Source: Methanolobus bombayensis
GTDB lineage: Archaea > Halobacteriota > Methanosarcinia > Methanosarcinales > Methanosarcinaceae
Direction: 5' to 3'
NCBI RefSeq assembly: GCF_017873415.1
Contig: NZ_JAGGKD010000005.1
Coordinates: 206,113-270,112 of the forward strand
DNA length: 64,000 nt
The position numbers and the translations under genes were made by a program. The stretch's first letter is position 1. Every line of letters begins with the position of its first letter. Below, one piece after another: positions 38,085 through 47,292 of this stretch. The notes beneath the pieces were generated by a model. It saw only the letters and a program-made list of their open reading frames with translations, made no database searches and had not been told where the DNA came from.

Positions 38085-38726
38085 TTACAGGCATGAGGGA
38101 TCTGAACAGCTAATGTCTTCATTCATCTTTTTTGCTTTTGACATTGCAGCTTTCAGGTTCTCTATTGCATCAATGTGTTCAGGGTCTATTTTAAGTACCC
38201 TGTTGAAACACTCGACAGCATCTTCATATTTCCCAAGACCAAAATAAGCAAGACCTTTTTTATTCCACACAACGGCAAACTTGTTGTCAAGTTCGATCTC
38301 CTTGTGGACCTTACTATAACATTTAATTGCTTCATTGTGCTTACCCATTACTCCGAGAATGTCTCCTTTGTTTACCCAGGCATTCTCATTTGATGGATCT
38401 ATTTTGAGTATTCGGTTATAACATTTAATTGCAGCTTCACAGTTGCCGATTTTAAAAAGGATAGCTCCCATGTTACACCAGACATCGACATCTTTTTTAT
38501 TAAGGCGAACAGACCTTTTGAAGCATTCAAGAGCTTCGTCATCCATTCCAAGAAAAGAAAGTGCTATTCCTTTGTTATTCCAGACCAATGCGAGTGCTTC
38601 ATTACTCCATAGCTCAGGGTCCAGATCTTCATATTCAAGTATAAGTGAAAAATATTCTATTTTTTCTTCCGGATCTTCTGCTTCAAATGCTAATTTGAAC
38701 CATTCCTCCGGCGTATCAGAATCCAT
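38085..38726 (-). CDS. Tetratricopeptide-repeat protein
   Basis: Cytosolic 213-residue protein made of five or so canonical 34-residue TPR units; clear ones are ALVWNNKGIALSFLGMDDEA (residue 46), VWCNMGAILFKIGNCEAAIK (82), AWVNKGDILGVMGKHNEAI and VVWNKKGLAYFGLGKYEDAV, each ending in the LKIDP turn. No signal, no membrane helix. Such proteins mediate protein-protein contacts; the partner is unknown. Convergent with aCPSF2. Confidence 0.85.
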   Translation of the reverse strand: MDSDTPEEWFKLAFEAEDPEEKIEYFSLILEYEDLDPELWSNEALALVWNNKGIALSFLGMDDEALECFKRSVRLNKKDVDVWCNMGAILFKIGNCEAAIKCYNRILKIDPSNENAWVNKGDILGVMGKHNEAIKCYSKVHKEIELDNKFAVVWNKKGLAYFGLGKYEDAVECFNRVLKIDPEHIDAIENLKAAMSKAKKMNEDISCSDPSCL

Positions 38727-38934
38727 TCAACCAACCAACTCCAGAATAATGTAATATCCTGAAATGATATCACATTTGCGTCAATCTATATTCACTTTTT
38801 ACTTTTCCTTAATGTACATAACATATTAATTAAGTTATCGAAATTATTCGGAATCTAGTTATGAATATATTACATAATCAATAAAAAATATAATTTAATA
38901 TGACCATAAAATACAAACTGTGATTAGTTTATTC

Positions 38935-39510
38935 CTATGTTTGGTTGACACATATATCAACTGGAGCATTGCGAATTTCATCAATATGCATCAACTTGTT
39001 CGCATCAATTCCCACAAGACACATGCCCTTTTTGTCCATTGACCATACATGAAATTTTTCTTTCACATCCTCAGGAATTTGTTCAGATGGCAATTCCTCT
39101 GGTTTGATGCTACATTCCTGCAGACCCGGATACTCGTCAGGATTCAATTCCATGATAGCGATAACTTTTTTCAGATCTGATAATAGAACAGTGATATCTT
39201 CATGGTCCCAATTGCGTATGCGCTCACAGATAATAGGTAGTAGTATTTTTGCAACACCTGAATTTGCAAGAATCTTGCATGACAGACAAAGAGCAGCATT
39301 GTCATACTTTACATTGTCATTCGGTCCCCTAAAGCAGAAAATTCCTTCACTGACAAGTTTTTCAAGGTCAGGTGGAACTTCAGATTTTTTGATGGCATCT
39401 TCTACTGTTCTCACATCAAAATCATATTCCTCGGCAATTTTCCAGATGGCTTTTTCGATAACGATTCCATTGTCTATCATTCTGACACATCCTGCCGGCA
39501 TAACATGCAT
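38935..39510 (-). CDS. Unknown cytosolic protein, probable operon partner of mobA
   Basis: Not recognised. 191 residues, mixed helix/strand, acidic. Contains CLSCK near residue 73 and six other scattered cysteines, but no clean metal-binding pattern. The stretch IWKIAEEYDFDVRTVEDAIKKSE resembles a small helix-turn-helix or helical bundle. It follows mobA by 28 bases on the same strand. The second methionine (MIDNGIVIEK) is another possible start, 10 residues in. Confidence 0.7.
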   Translation of the reverse strand: MHVMPAGCVRMIDNGIVIEKAIWKIAEEYDFDVRTVEDAIKKSEVPPDLEKLVSEGIFCFRGPNDNVKYDNAALCLSCKILANSGVAKILLPIICERIRNWDHEDITVLLSDLKKVIAIMELNPDEYPGLQECSIKPEELPSEQIPEDVKEKFHVWSMDKKGMCLVGIDANKLMHIDEIRNAPVDICVNQT

Positions 39511-39538
39511 ATTGCCACTAATTAGTTTCTTTATGGTA

Positions 39539-40141
39539 TTATTCCAGCTTCAGCATATCTGATGGTGTATTAATGTTAACAAAACTCTTAAAATCTTGGT
39601 CTATTGTCCTGATAATTTCGGATTCCAGATAGATAACATTATCCAGAAAAGATACCGGAGAAAGAATACTTCTGTTGCCCTCATTAAGAGCATTTTCTAT
39701 TGCTTCAAGCATGGTGTCTCTTTTATAAACTGCATGTAACGGTTCTTTTGTACCATACTCGCTTATCGGTATCAGTGCATCATGTTCCCCGACCATGTTG
39801 AACATCATATCAATAAGCGCCCTGTTAAGATATGGCATGTCACATGCAACAGTAAAAACATATTCTCCGTAAGCTCTCTCAAAACCGGAAAGCATCCCTG
39901 CAAGAGGACCGGTATTTTTTATCCTGTCGGTTACCACTTTTCTGTTGTGAAGATAGGAAGAGAATTCATGAACCTGTTCTTCATCTCTCAGGGATATTAT
40001 CACTTCATCGGAAACATCATCCAGAACAGATAATGAACGCTCCAGAAGTGTATTATTTTCAAACATCATAAGGGCTTTTTCCCTGCCATTCATCCGGGTA
40101 CCCAGTCCTCCAGCAAGCAGGAGTGATGAACGCTTTATCAT
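39539..40141 (-). CDS. mobA: Molybdenum cofactor guanylyltransferase MobA
   Basis: Transfers GMP to molybdopterin (Mo or W form) to make the dinucleotide cofactor needed by enzymes such as formylmethanofuran dehydrogenase. The nucleotide-binding signature is SSLLLAGGLGTRMNGREKAL near the N-terminus; VTDRIKNTGPLAGMLSGF near residue 72, FTVACDMPYLNRALID near 95 and NINTPSDM near the end are the other family boxes. 200 residues. Its ATG overlaps the stop of the DUF460 gene (ATGA). Divergent forms of this fold act on other nucleotides, so exact substrate is inferred. Confidence 0.85.
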   Translation of the reverse strand: MIKRSSLLLAGGLGTRMNGREKALMMFENNTLLERSLSVLDDVSDEVIISLRDEEQVHEFSSYLHNRKVVTDRIKNTGPLAGMLSGFERAYGEYVFTVACDMPYLNRALIDMMFNMVGEHDALIPISEYGTKEPLHAVYKRDTMLEAIENALNEGNRSILSPVSFLDNVIYLESEIIRTIDQDFKSFVNINTPSDMLKLE

Positions 40142-42117
40142 ACAAGTCCTCTCCTGCGCTCACTTCTGTATTCCTCAAGAATTGACTGGAACTGCTCCTG
40201 CTCTTTTTCCCGGAGACGCTCTTCAGCTTTTTCTTTCCATTTTTTGATGGATTCATCCAGCATATCAGGATCAACTGATGCCAGGTCTCCAACACGGTGA
40301 ACTCTAACGTCTTTCAACACCGGGATCTCGTTATCATAAAACGCTTCCAGCGCAGCATGCGGCATATCTTCGGATATCAAAACAGCTTTAACTTTTGATT
40401 CTGACAACAGTGATGCAGTAACAGGCCCGCCTCCACTTGGATCTTTCAGGAACACCACATCATTCTCCTTGATCCCATAAAGTTCTCTTGTGTGCTGTAT
40501 TGCTTCTTTTGTAAAGGCAGATATCACTTTTACAGGCATGCCTTCGCCTTTCACTTCTTTTTTGCGTATCTGTTTCAGGCGCTTGTTCTGCCTGCGCTGG
40601 TTCTTGAGATTCTTCCTGCTTTTTGCAAGTTCTTTATTCAGGCGATTTATCTCGTTATCCCTGATCTGTATCTCTCTTTCCCTTTTCACCTGTTTGTAGA
40701 TAGAATTCTTAGTTTTGTTGATACGCATCTCAAGTTTCTCTATATTTTTATCCTTCTGCCCTGCTTCATATTTCAATTCTGATACATAATCTTTGAGCTG
40801 TTTGATCTGGGCATTCTTTTGCCGGAGTTCCTCACGTAGTTTCTTTACCAGTTCATCAGTTTCTGTAAGTTCTTCTTTGGCAGGCTCTGGTTCCGGTTTG
40901 ACAAGGACCTGTATCTTTGACTCAGAAGCTACTTTCTCGATGGCTTCCTCAATGGAATCTCCATTAATTACATGGAATTTGATGCTGTCCGTATTGAGGT
41001 ATTTAGGTGTTCTTTTTTCTACTCTGGAAAAGACATTCTTGTAGGATTTATATGTTGCAAGGGCTGCTGTAAGTGAATCGCGCTCATGGTCGTTGGAATA
41101 GCCGAATGTGCGTGCAAGAGCTATCTTTTCCTCTGCTCTTATCTCACCGCCGGGACTCCATATAACCGCGTTGAAACTGCGGCGTATCTTTTCTACTGCA
41201 GAAGGTGTGGGGTAAACATCTGTGGCAACAATTGCAGGTTTTCCGTATTCGGATATCATTCTGACAACTTCGTCGTGTGAAATCCCGCGAATGCTTTCCG
41301 AGAGCAGAAGTTCTCCATCAAGCGAAAGGATTGCAATTCCTACAGTTGTTCCAGGATCGATACCTACTATGGTGTATTTCCTTCCGGCTTTTTTCAGGGG
41401 CAGATATTGTATCTTGTCCCGTTCCACACTTTTAACAGTAACCTGCACATCAGCATTTGAAGACGGTTTTACAGGAACTCTGTCCCGACGTGCTTTTACT
41501 GTGAATTCCGACCTTACGTAACCGCCGAAACCTTCGGTAATGTGCTCGGTATATCTGTATCCGGTATCTCTGGAGAATTTACGCAGGATGCTCTCTATTT
41601 CCCTGCTTTTTTCTTTGACCGCACCGTGAACTTTCCTACGATAGCGGTTCTGGCTCCATCCGCCTCTTCCAAGGGAACGTGCACGGCTAACCTTGATGCG
41701 TGTAATATCCTCAAAAAGAGAAACTTCTTCTCCAACCCCAAGGCTTGCAAGTATGGCACAGGCCTCCGCTTCCTGGACAGGATCGAACTGATTAATTGAA
41801 AGTCCATGTTCCTTAGCTAGTCTGAGCAGAGGTTTCTGGTGAATTCCTCCGGTAACCTGTACAAGTCTGGTGTTGTCAGGGAGCTTTTCAAGAAAACGAA
41901 TAAGACCTTTTTTGTTCGGTGCAAGCTCAAAAATGTTGTCAACTGCAATGTAATCCGGCCGGTCCTTGTTCAGCATGCGCAGTATCCTGTGAAGTCTGAC
42001 CATGGTGTAATGACTGATTTCTCCGTCCCTTAGCACGGCAACGGCATATCGGGGAGCTTCCTGCGCTCTGGCTGATCCCTTTGCTATGTCAATGCCGTAT
42101 ATAACCCCGTTTTGCAT
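40138..42117 (-). CDS. DUF460 protein: RNase H-like fold with long coiled coil
   Basis: Archaeal protein of unknown role, likely nucleic-acid binding. The 659-residue sequence has the RuvC/RNase H-like signature YTIVGIDPGTTVGIAIL near residue 248, preceded by another strand block (IYGIDIAKGSARAQEAPRY) at the N-terminus and followed by GKPAIVATDVYPTP. Residues about 415-540 are a basic, heptad-rich coiled coil; the C-terminal 120 residues (KDPSGGGPVTASLL) are a distinct globular piece. Translationally coupled to mobA (4-base overlap), 57 bases after rio2. Confidence 0.85.
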   Translation of the reverse strand: MQNGVIYGIDIAKGSARAQEAPRYAVAVLRDGEISHYTMVRLHRILRMLNKDRPDYIAVDNIFELAPNKKGLIRFLEKLPDNTRLVQVTGGIHQKPLLRLAKEHGLSINQFDPVQEAEACAILASLGVGEEVSLFEDITRIKVSRARSLGRGGWSQNRYRRKVHGAVKEKSREIESILRKFSRDTGYRYTEHITEGFGGYVRSEFTVKARRDRVPVKPSSNADVQVTVKSVERDKIQYLPLKKAGRKYTIVGIDPGTTVGIAILSLDGELLLSESIRGISHDEVVRMISEYGKPAIVATDVYPTPSAVEKIRRSFNAVIWSPGGEIRAEEKIALARTFGYSNDHERDSLTAALATYKSYKNVFSRVEKRTPKYLNTDSIKFHVINGDSIEEAIEKVASESKIQVLVKPEPEPAKEELTETDELVKKLREELRQKNAQIKQLKDYVSELKYEAGQKDKNIEKLEMRINKTKNSIYKQVKREREIQIRDNEINRLNKELAKSRKNLKNQRRQNKRLKQIRKKEVKGEGMPVKVISAFTKEAIQHTRELYGIKENDVVFLKDPSGGGPVTASLLSESKVKAVLISEDMPHAALEAFYDNEIPVLKDVRVHRVGDLASVDPDMLDESIKKWKEKAEERLREKEQEQFQSILEEYRSERRRGLV

Positions 42118-42174
42118 ACAATCTAATTTATGTTACTACTAAGATATATCAATGACCACTGACAGTTTCCAGCT

Positions 42175-43062
42175 TCAGCTCTGTATTATCTCTGACACTA
42201 TCTCCCGGGAATCTCTGTCTATCCTGTATTTTCGCTTGAAGTGTTTCAGGACATTGGATACATCTCTTTCAAGCAGTTCCTCAGCATGTGGATGACTTAT
42301 CTCAACATACTGTGGCCAGTCAATGAACTGAACTCCTCTCTCGTTCACAAAGATATTGTACTCACTGAGGTCTGAATGAATGTACCCTTTTTCATAGACA
42401 AGAGCTATCTGCGTTAGAATCTCATTAAGGAACCACTCCGGGTCTTCAAGTTTTGTTTTGTAGAGGAGTGTTCCCTTTGCCACATCCATTACAAGCGCAT
42501 GACGGTTGTTGTCTATAAGTTTTGGAACGGATACTTCAGGATAGAGCTCTTTTAAAATGGCAGCCTCTCTTTTTGCAGCCAATCTTGCTGCATATATCCA
42601 TGAAAAATGTTCCTTCCCTTCAAGGTGAGATCGTGTCCTTTTGACGGTCTTAAAACTGGTCCTGCCTTCCCTGTGGAACTTAAGAATGACGCCCTGAGCT
42701 TCGCCAAATGCCAGTTCAGGTTCCTTGACAGCCTCATGAACCACAGATTCCTTTCCGACACCAATCTCATCCCCAATGGCACTGATCGTCCCTCTTTTAA
42801 CCAATGTGTTAAGAGCAAGTGTATCGTAGCCGTCAAAGTATATCTGGTAACCCTCGTATGGCTGGTTGGTGCCGATTACCATGTTGTTCCTGATGAGTTT
42901 TTTAAGTTTGAACTCAAGATCTGAGTGTGAAAGGCGCGTGTATTTCATTATATCTTCAGCAGGCACCCATTCAAAGTGCTTCATGCCTATTTCAATACCT
43001 GCAAGTATACGCAGGTCTTTACTGTCCAGTTCCCTGAATAACTTCACAACGTCGTCTATCAT
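42175..43062 (-). CDS. rio2: RIO2-type serine kinase/ATPase
   Basis: Atypical kinase acting in maturation of the small ribosomal subunit. N-terminal winged-helix (YTRLSHSDLEFKLKKLIRNN) typical of Rio2, then the RIO fold: GVGKESVVHEA (P-loop, near residue 102), VILKFHREGRTSFKTVK (catalytic Lys), HSDLSEYNIFV (catalytic loop with Asp and Asn near residue 225) and VQFIDWPQYV (metal-binding Asp). 295 residues. In a minus-strand run larB-larC-rio2-DUF460-mobA. Confidence 0.93.
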   Translation of the reverse strand: MIDDVVKLFRELDSKDLRILAGIEIGMKHFEWVPAEDIMKYTRLSHSDLEFKLKKLIRNNMVIGTNQPYEGYQIYFDGYDTLALNTLVKRGTISAIGDEIGVGKESVVHEAVKEPELAFGEAQGVILKFHREGRTSFKTVKRTRSHLEGKEHFSWIYAARLAAKREAAILKELYPEVSVPKLIDNNRHALVMDVAKGTLLYKTKLEDPEWFLNEILTQIALVYEKGYIHSDLSEYNIFVNERGVQFIDWPQYVEISHPHAEELLERDVSNVLKHFKRKYRIDRDSREIVSEIIQS

Positions 43063-43113
43063 CTGAACTCCTAATTGCCGGGATGGTTTAGATTGTTTGT
43101 GGTTAGATTGAAT

Positions 43114-44310
43114 CTATAATCCAAACTTCCCCCAGGCCTCTTCCTCAACCCTGCGAATCACTTCTTTAAGTGGCAGTCCAACCTTATCAGCAATCTTCCT
43201 GCAGTCCTCATACTCAGCAGAAATATGAAGCACTTCGCCTGTTTTATCCTGTGCGATTTTCACGGCACTGGTAAAATTCTCACCCTTAAGATGAATGTCA
43301 ACACTATCCATTCTCCTGTCAGCAACAAAGCGGTGAGCCGTAGGAATCACACGAATTCCCAGTGTGCCGGTTTCTTTCATCATCTCTCTGGCAACACGTT
43401 CGCTGTTCTGGGATTTTGTGATAACTTTGATTATATGGCCTGATCTGCCTTTCTTCATAATTGTAGGAGTTATGGCAACATCCCTTGCACCTGCTGCGAG
43501 TAATTTATCAAACAGGTTTCCGAGAACCTCACCTGTTACATCGTCAACATTTGTTTCCAGAACTTCTATCTGGTCTTTGGTCAGGATATCGTCCATCTCA
43601 ACAAGCATGCTTCTAAGGACATTCGGGTCTTCAGTGTCAGCATCGCCTGCACCGTATCCGATAGAAAGGATTTTTCCTTTTGGCAGATCATTAATGGGTT
43701 TTGCAAAATATGACAGCAGAGCGGCACCTGTTGGCGTGAGAAGTTCTCTCTTGCCGGAGCCATAAGATAAGAGATTTCCTGAACGCAGAATCTCCAGTGT
43801 TGCAGGTGCCGGAACAGCCATAAGCCCGTGTGCAGCCTTTACCTTTCCTCCGCCAACGTTGACAGGTGTGCAGAATATCGCTTCGGCACCAATCTCATGA
43901 ATGGCTGCACAGGAGCCGATAACATCTGCAAGGGCATCATTCTGTCCGACTTCATGGAAATGAATTGTTTCAGGAGATTCTCCGTGTACTTTTGATTCGG
44001 CTTCTGCAATGATAGCAAAAACATCAAGAACACTTTTTTCGATATGTGGATGAAGTCCTGCTGACTTGATGATATCCACAAGTCCGGTGTAATGTCTGGA
44101 ATGTTCCTTATGTGTTACATTGACCTTAACATCGGTAGCTGATATTCCTCTCTTATCAGCCCTGTCAATAGATACCGTTACATCAACTGCAGATTCGATA
44201 ATCTCACGTATCTTTGTGGCATCCGCTCCAAGATCGATGAGACTTCCGAGTATCATATCACCGGCAGCACCGGAGAATGGATCGAATATAAGGGATTTCA
44301 TTTTATTCAT
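43114..44310 (-). CDS. larC: Nickel-pincer cofactor biosynthesis protein LarC
   Basis: LarC inserts nickel into the pyridinium-dithiocarboxylate precursor to make the nickel-pincer nucleotide cofactor of lactate racemase-type enzymes. The 398-residue protein has the family start FDPFSGAAGDMILGSLIDLG near residue 8, FHEVGQNDALADVIGSCAAI near 115, and the C-terminal LETNVDDVTGEVLG and IIKVITKS segments; no frameshift is needed to read it (some bacteria make it by frameshifting). It follows larB by 73 bases. Its partner larE and the racemase larA are not in the window. Confidence 0.88.
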   Translation of the reverse strand: MNKMKSLIFDPFSGAAGDMILGSLIDLGADATKIREIIESAVDVTVSIDRADKRGISATDVKVNVTHKEHSRHYTGLVDIIKSAGLHPHIEKSVLDVFAIIAEAESKVHGESPETIHFHEVGQNDALADVIGSCAAIHEIGAEAIFCTPVNVGGGKVKAAHGLMAVPAPATLEILRSGNLLSYGSGKRELLTPTGAALLSYFAKPINDLPKGKILSIGYGAGDADTEDPNVLRSMLVEMDDILTKDQIEVLETNVDDVTGEVLGNLFDKLLAAGARDVAITPTIMKKGRSGHIIKVITKSQNSERVAREMMKETGTLGIRVIPTAHRFVADRRMDSVDIHLKGENFTSAVKIAQDKTGEVLHISAEYEDCRKIADKVGLPLKEVIRRVEEEAWGKFGL

Positions 44311-44383
44311 TCCAGATTATAATTTAAAATTTCAAACTTCAAACAAGAACGTTTAAGTATGTCACTTTTCAGTCATACTTTTC

Positions 44384-45160
44384 TTATTCGCTGTTCCTTG
44401 CTTCAGCAACCCTGTTTGCTATTCTCGCAGCAAAGGAACCAGCCACAAATCCTGCATCGATGTTTACAACTGAAAGCACGGAACATGACTGTAGCATTGA
44501 AAGTAGTGCAGCCTCTCCTTTTGCACCGGCTCCGTAACCTGTGGATACCGGAAGGCCGATAACCGGTACATCCATAAGACCTGAAACTACAGTTGGCAAT
44601 GTACCTTCCCTTCCTGCTGCCACGACAATTGCATCCGGTTTCTTATCCTTAAGAACCTGCATTTCGGATACTAACCTGTGGAATCCTGCAACTCCGACAT
44701 CATATATTGCGATTGTCTCACACCCCATCTCATGAGCAACTATCCTTGCTTCTTCGGCTGCATCAATATCAGCGGTACCAGCTGTGATTATTGCTACAAC
44801 TCCTCCGGTTCTTGGAGCAGGAGTACCATTGTGGACCACAACACCTTTTGAATGGAGATCCCACTCAAGTTCATCGGAATTGAATATGGCCCTTATCATT
44901 TCCCTGTGACCATCATTGAGTCTTGTGATAAGCACTCTTCCGGTGGCATCAACCTGTGCCTTTGCAATTTCCACTACATCTGCCGGGTCTTTGCCTTCTG
45001 CAAGGATGGCTTCCATTATGCCTGTGCGATGCTTGCGGAAGATATCTATTTTGGCAATGTCCGTGACCGGAACATAGCCCATCGAACGAATATCGGATTC
45101 TGCAGTTTCGAGATCCATCTCGTTATTTTTCAGTCTGGTTAAAATGTTTTTGAGATTCAT
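44384..45160 (-). CDS. larB: Nickel-pincer cofactor biosynthesis protein LarB
   Basis: LarB carboxylates nicotinic acid adenine dinucleotide in the first step of nickel-pincer cofactor synthesis. The C-terminal two thirds resemble PurE/AIR carboxylase: VVAIITAGTADIDAAEEAR near residue 120, IYDVGVAGFHRLVSE near 152, IVVAAGREGTLPTVVSGLM near 177 and GYGAGAKGEAALLSMLQSC. 258 residues, normal length, ATG start at the first methionine (MNLKNILTRLKNNEMDLE). First gene of the larBC-rio2-DUF460-mobA run. Confidence 0.88.
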   Translation of the reverse strand: MNLKNILTRLKNNEMDLETAESDIRSMGYVPVTDIAKIDIFRKHRTGIMEAILAEGKDPADVVEIAKAQVDATGRVLITRLNDGHREMIRAIFNSDELEWDLHSKGVVVHNGTPAPRTGGVVAIITAGTADIDAAEEARIVAHEMGCETIAIYDVGVAGFHRLVSEMQVLKDKKPDAIVVAAGREGTLPTVVSGLMDVPVIGLPVSTGYGAGAKGEAALLSMLQSCSVLSVVNIDAGFVAGSFAARIANRVAEARNSE

Positions 45161-45305
45161 TTATCTCACTTCTGCATTGGATAACTAATATAATTAACTG
45201 AATGTGAAATTCAGAAAAGAAAAAAAAGAAATGATATATTGTTTGATTTAAAGTGTGGTTGAACCAAACAACATCTGCTTTTCTGCATCTTTTACAACTC
45301 CGGAA

Positions 45306-46505
45306 TTATACCTTCTTGAACATCTCCTTTGCCATGGCAACCCTTTGCTCAAGGTCGGAACCTTCAAGTTCGCTAACTACGGAATCAAGAACATTTGGTA
45401 TATCAATATGTTGTGGGCATTTTTCAAGACATTGTCCACATTGGACACAAAAGGATGCAAACTCTCCTCCACCTGCACCTACAGCACCGCCTACACGTGC
45501 AGCATACATAAATCTTAATGTTTCGGTGTCATCCTCCATGTAAAGGTTGTTGTACATTTCAAAACAAAGTGGAATATTCACACCTGCCGGGCAGGGCATG
45601 CAATATTGACAACCGGTACATTCTACCTTCATCAATTCACGATATTTATTTTCCACTCTTTTTACAAGTTGTAGTTCCTCTTCTGTAAGTGAATCTGGAT
45701 GTGCATCTCCTGCAATCCTGAGATTCTCTTCAACATGAGATTCTTCGCTCATACCGGAAAGAACCACTGTAACTTCCGGATGGTTCCATACCCAGCGCAG
45801 AGCCCATTCAGCAGGTGATCTTTTTATAGTTGCCTCATTCCATATTTCTTCCACAGCCTGTGGTACAGTTTTTGTAAGGCTTCCTCCACGGAGAGGTTCC
45901 ATTATTATGACACCAAGATCTTTTGAGGCCGCATATTCCATACCTGCTTTGCCTGCCTGATTCTTTTCATCAAGATAGTTGTACTGTATCTGACAGAAAT
46001 CCCAGTCATAAGCATCAACTATGCGGTTGAAATCCTCTGATGCTCCGTGGAACGAAAAACCTGCATTGATTATGCGACCATCAGCTTTGGCTTTGTCAAG
46101 GAAATCATCTACACCTAATTTTTCAACACTGTCCCAAAGATCACCAACAAGAGCATGTATAAGATAATAGTCAATATGGTTGGTGTTCAGTTTCTTAAGT
46201 TGGGTATTCAGATAGTGGTCCATATCCTCACGTTTTTCTATAAGCCACGAAGGAAGCTTTGTTGCGAGCTTCACTTTCTCACGGTATCCATCGTTAAGGG
46301 CATGACCCAGGAAAGGTTCACTTGCTCCCATATGGTATGGCCATGCCGTATCAATATAGTTCACACCCTGGTCGATTGCATCACGCACCTGCCTGGCAGC
46401 CCTTTCTTCATCTATGCTACCGTCTTCTTTTGAGGCGAGGCGCATGCATCCAAATCCTAATATTGAAAGCTCGTCTCCGCTTTTTGGTATTTTTCTGTAT
46501 AACAT
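45306..46505 (-). CDS. Aldo/keto reductase with C-terminal 2[4Fe-4S] ferredoxin domain
   Basis: NAD(P)H-linked or ferredoxin-linked oxidoreductase. Residues 1-265 are an AKR (alpha/beta)8 barrel: GFGCMRLA, the catalytic Asp/Tyr pair in NYIDTAWPYHMGASE (near residue 50), then KLATKLPSW and YLIHAL. The C-terminus has two cluster motifs, CTGCQYCMPCP and CVQCGQCLEKCP, plus helices. ATG has a GGAG ribosome-binding site at 9 bases. A TetR-like operator copy lies 42 bases upstream. The combined AKR-Fe4S protein is more common in anaerobic Bacteria than in methanogens. Confidence 0.88.
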   Translation of the reverse strand: MLYRKIPKSGDELSILGFGCMRLASKEDGSIDEERAARQVRDAIDQGVNYIDTAWPYHMGASEPFLGHALNDGYREKVKLATKLPSWLIEKREDMDHYLNTQLKKLNTNHIDYYLIHALVGDLWDSVEKLGVDDFLDKAKADGRIINAGFSFHGASEDFNRIVDAYDWDFCQIQYNYLDEKNQAGKAGMEYAASKDLGVIIMEPLRGGSLTKTVPQAVEEIWNEATIKRSPAEWALRWVWNHPEVTVVLSGMSEESHVEENLRIAGDAHPDSLTEEELQLVKRVENKYRELMKVECTGCQYCMPCPAGVNIPLCFEMYNNLYMEDDTETLRFMYAARVGGAVGAGGGEFASFCVQCGQCLEKCPQHIDIPNVLDSVVSELEGSDLEQRVAMAKEMFKKV

Positions 46506-46546
46506 TTTAGTTCTCCTGAATTGTTAATTTTTATCTCTATCTTGAT

Positions 46547-46560
46547 TGACCAATCACTCA
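46547..46560. promoter_or_regulatory. Operator copy TGACCAATCACTCA before the aldo/keto reductase
   Basis: Degenerate form of the block's TGACT-N4-AGTCA dyad (two arm mismatches, but the flanks GATTGAC and CACTCATTA match other copies). It lies 42 bases before the reductase ATG and about 25 bases after a TATA-like AACTTAAT stretch, so it covers the expected transcription start. Confidence 0.45.
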
Positions 46561-46582
46561 TTATTCCGTGAGAACTTAATTT

Positions 46583-46714
46583 TTAGTCAGATTTCCTGAA
46601 TACTTTTTCATTGAGCATACTTGCAATCTCATGTATGTCACTGGAATGCGAAAAGGTACCTATGCGAATTTTCTTTGCGTCTTTATCGAAACATGTACAT
46701 TCTTTTGTAGTCAC
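46583..46714 (-). CDS. 43-residue cysteine-containing small protein
   Basis: A short frame starting with GTG and a ribosome-binding site GAGAGG about 8-9 bases before it. The product begins MTTKECTCFDKDAKKIR and ends ASMLNEKVFRKSD. The CTC cysteine pair near the N-terminus could bind a metal or be a redox site; the rest looks helical and amphipathic. It is transcribed toward the aldo/keto reductase and ends about 80 bases before it. A truncated relic of a longer gene is possible. Function unknown. Confidence 0.45.
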   Translation of the reverse strand: MTTKECTCFDKDAKKIRIGTFSHSSDIHEIASMLNEKVFRKSD

Positions 46715-46760
46715 TAAAATTGTCCTCTCTGTTTATTGTATTATTTTAAAACGGATTCAT

Positions 46761-47282
46761 TTACACTTTCTCTATGAGTATCGTACCTGACATATTTTTG
46801 ATATGCTCTTCTCCTGATACGACATTACCTAATTCATACAATCCACCTGCAGAGCCGAAGCTATCATAAAACATTACCACGTCTCCCCAAGGAGCATAAT
46901 ATGCAAGGGTTCCGGATTTTGCATTTGCCATTGGTGTGTTAGTTGTATCGAGTCTATTGGGCGGATAGAATGTCTTTTCATTATTGCTGAAATCTTCAAC
47001 ATCAACAGTTAAGGGCAATTGTTCATAGAGATCTTTTGCAGCTTTCCCATCATTAAGTTCAAAGATCGTTGTATTTCCATTTGCCTGAACACTGATCTGC
47101 ATTTTTGTTTCCTCCTCTTTCTGGATAACTCCATCCTGTTCTGATTCTGATTTAACGCTGATGTTTCCTTGTTCTATATTATTTTGTTCAGCACATCCGA
47201 TCGCTAAAAATACCAATAAAAATACTCCTAAACAAATTAGCATTCTTTTTGTTCTAGCATGATGTTCTGGAATAATTTCCAT
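46761..47282 (-). CDS. Cyclophilin-fold lipoprotein
   Basis: Exported lipoprotein: hydrophobic N-terminus followed by the lipobox AIGC near residue 30, then a Ser/Glu/Gln-rich linker and, from about residue 60, a small beta-barrel of the cyclophilin-like type (LNDGKAAKDLYEQLPLTVDV, YAPWGDVVMFYDS, GLYELGNVVSGEEHIK). The equivalent bacterial proteins have no known isomerase activity. It lies ten bases after the DUF3737 gene, sharing that promoter and its operators. A distant paralogue (125 residues) lies 1.1 kb away. Confidence 0.75.
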   Translation of the reverse strand: MEIIPEHHARTKRMLICLGVFLLVFLAIGCAEQNNIEQGNISVKSESEQDGVIQKEEETKMQISVQANGNTTIFELNDGKAAKDLYEQLPLTVDVEDFSNNEKTFYPPNRLDTTNTPMANAKSGTLAYYAPWGDVVMFYDSFGSAGGLYELGNVVSGEEHIKNMSGTILIEKV

Positions 47283-47292
47283 TGGTGATTCC

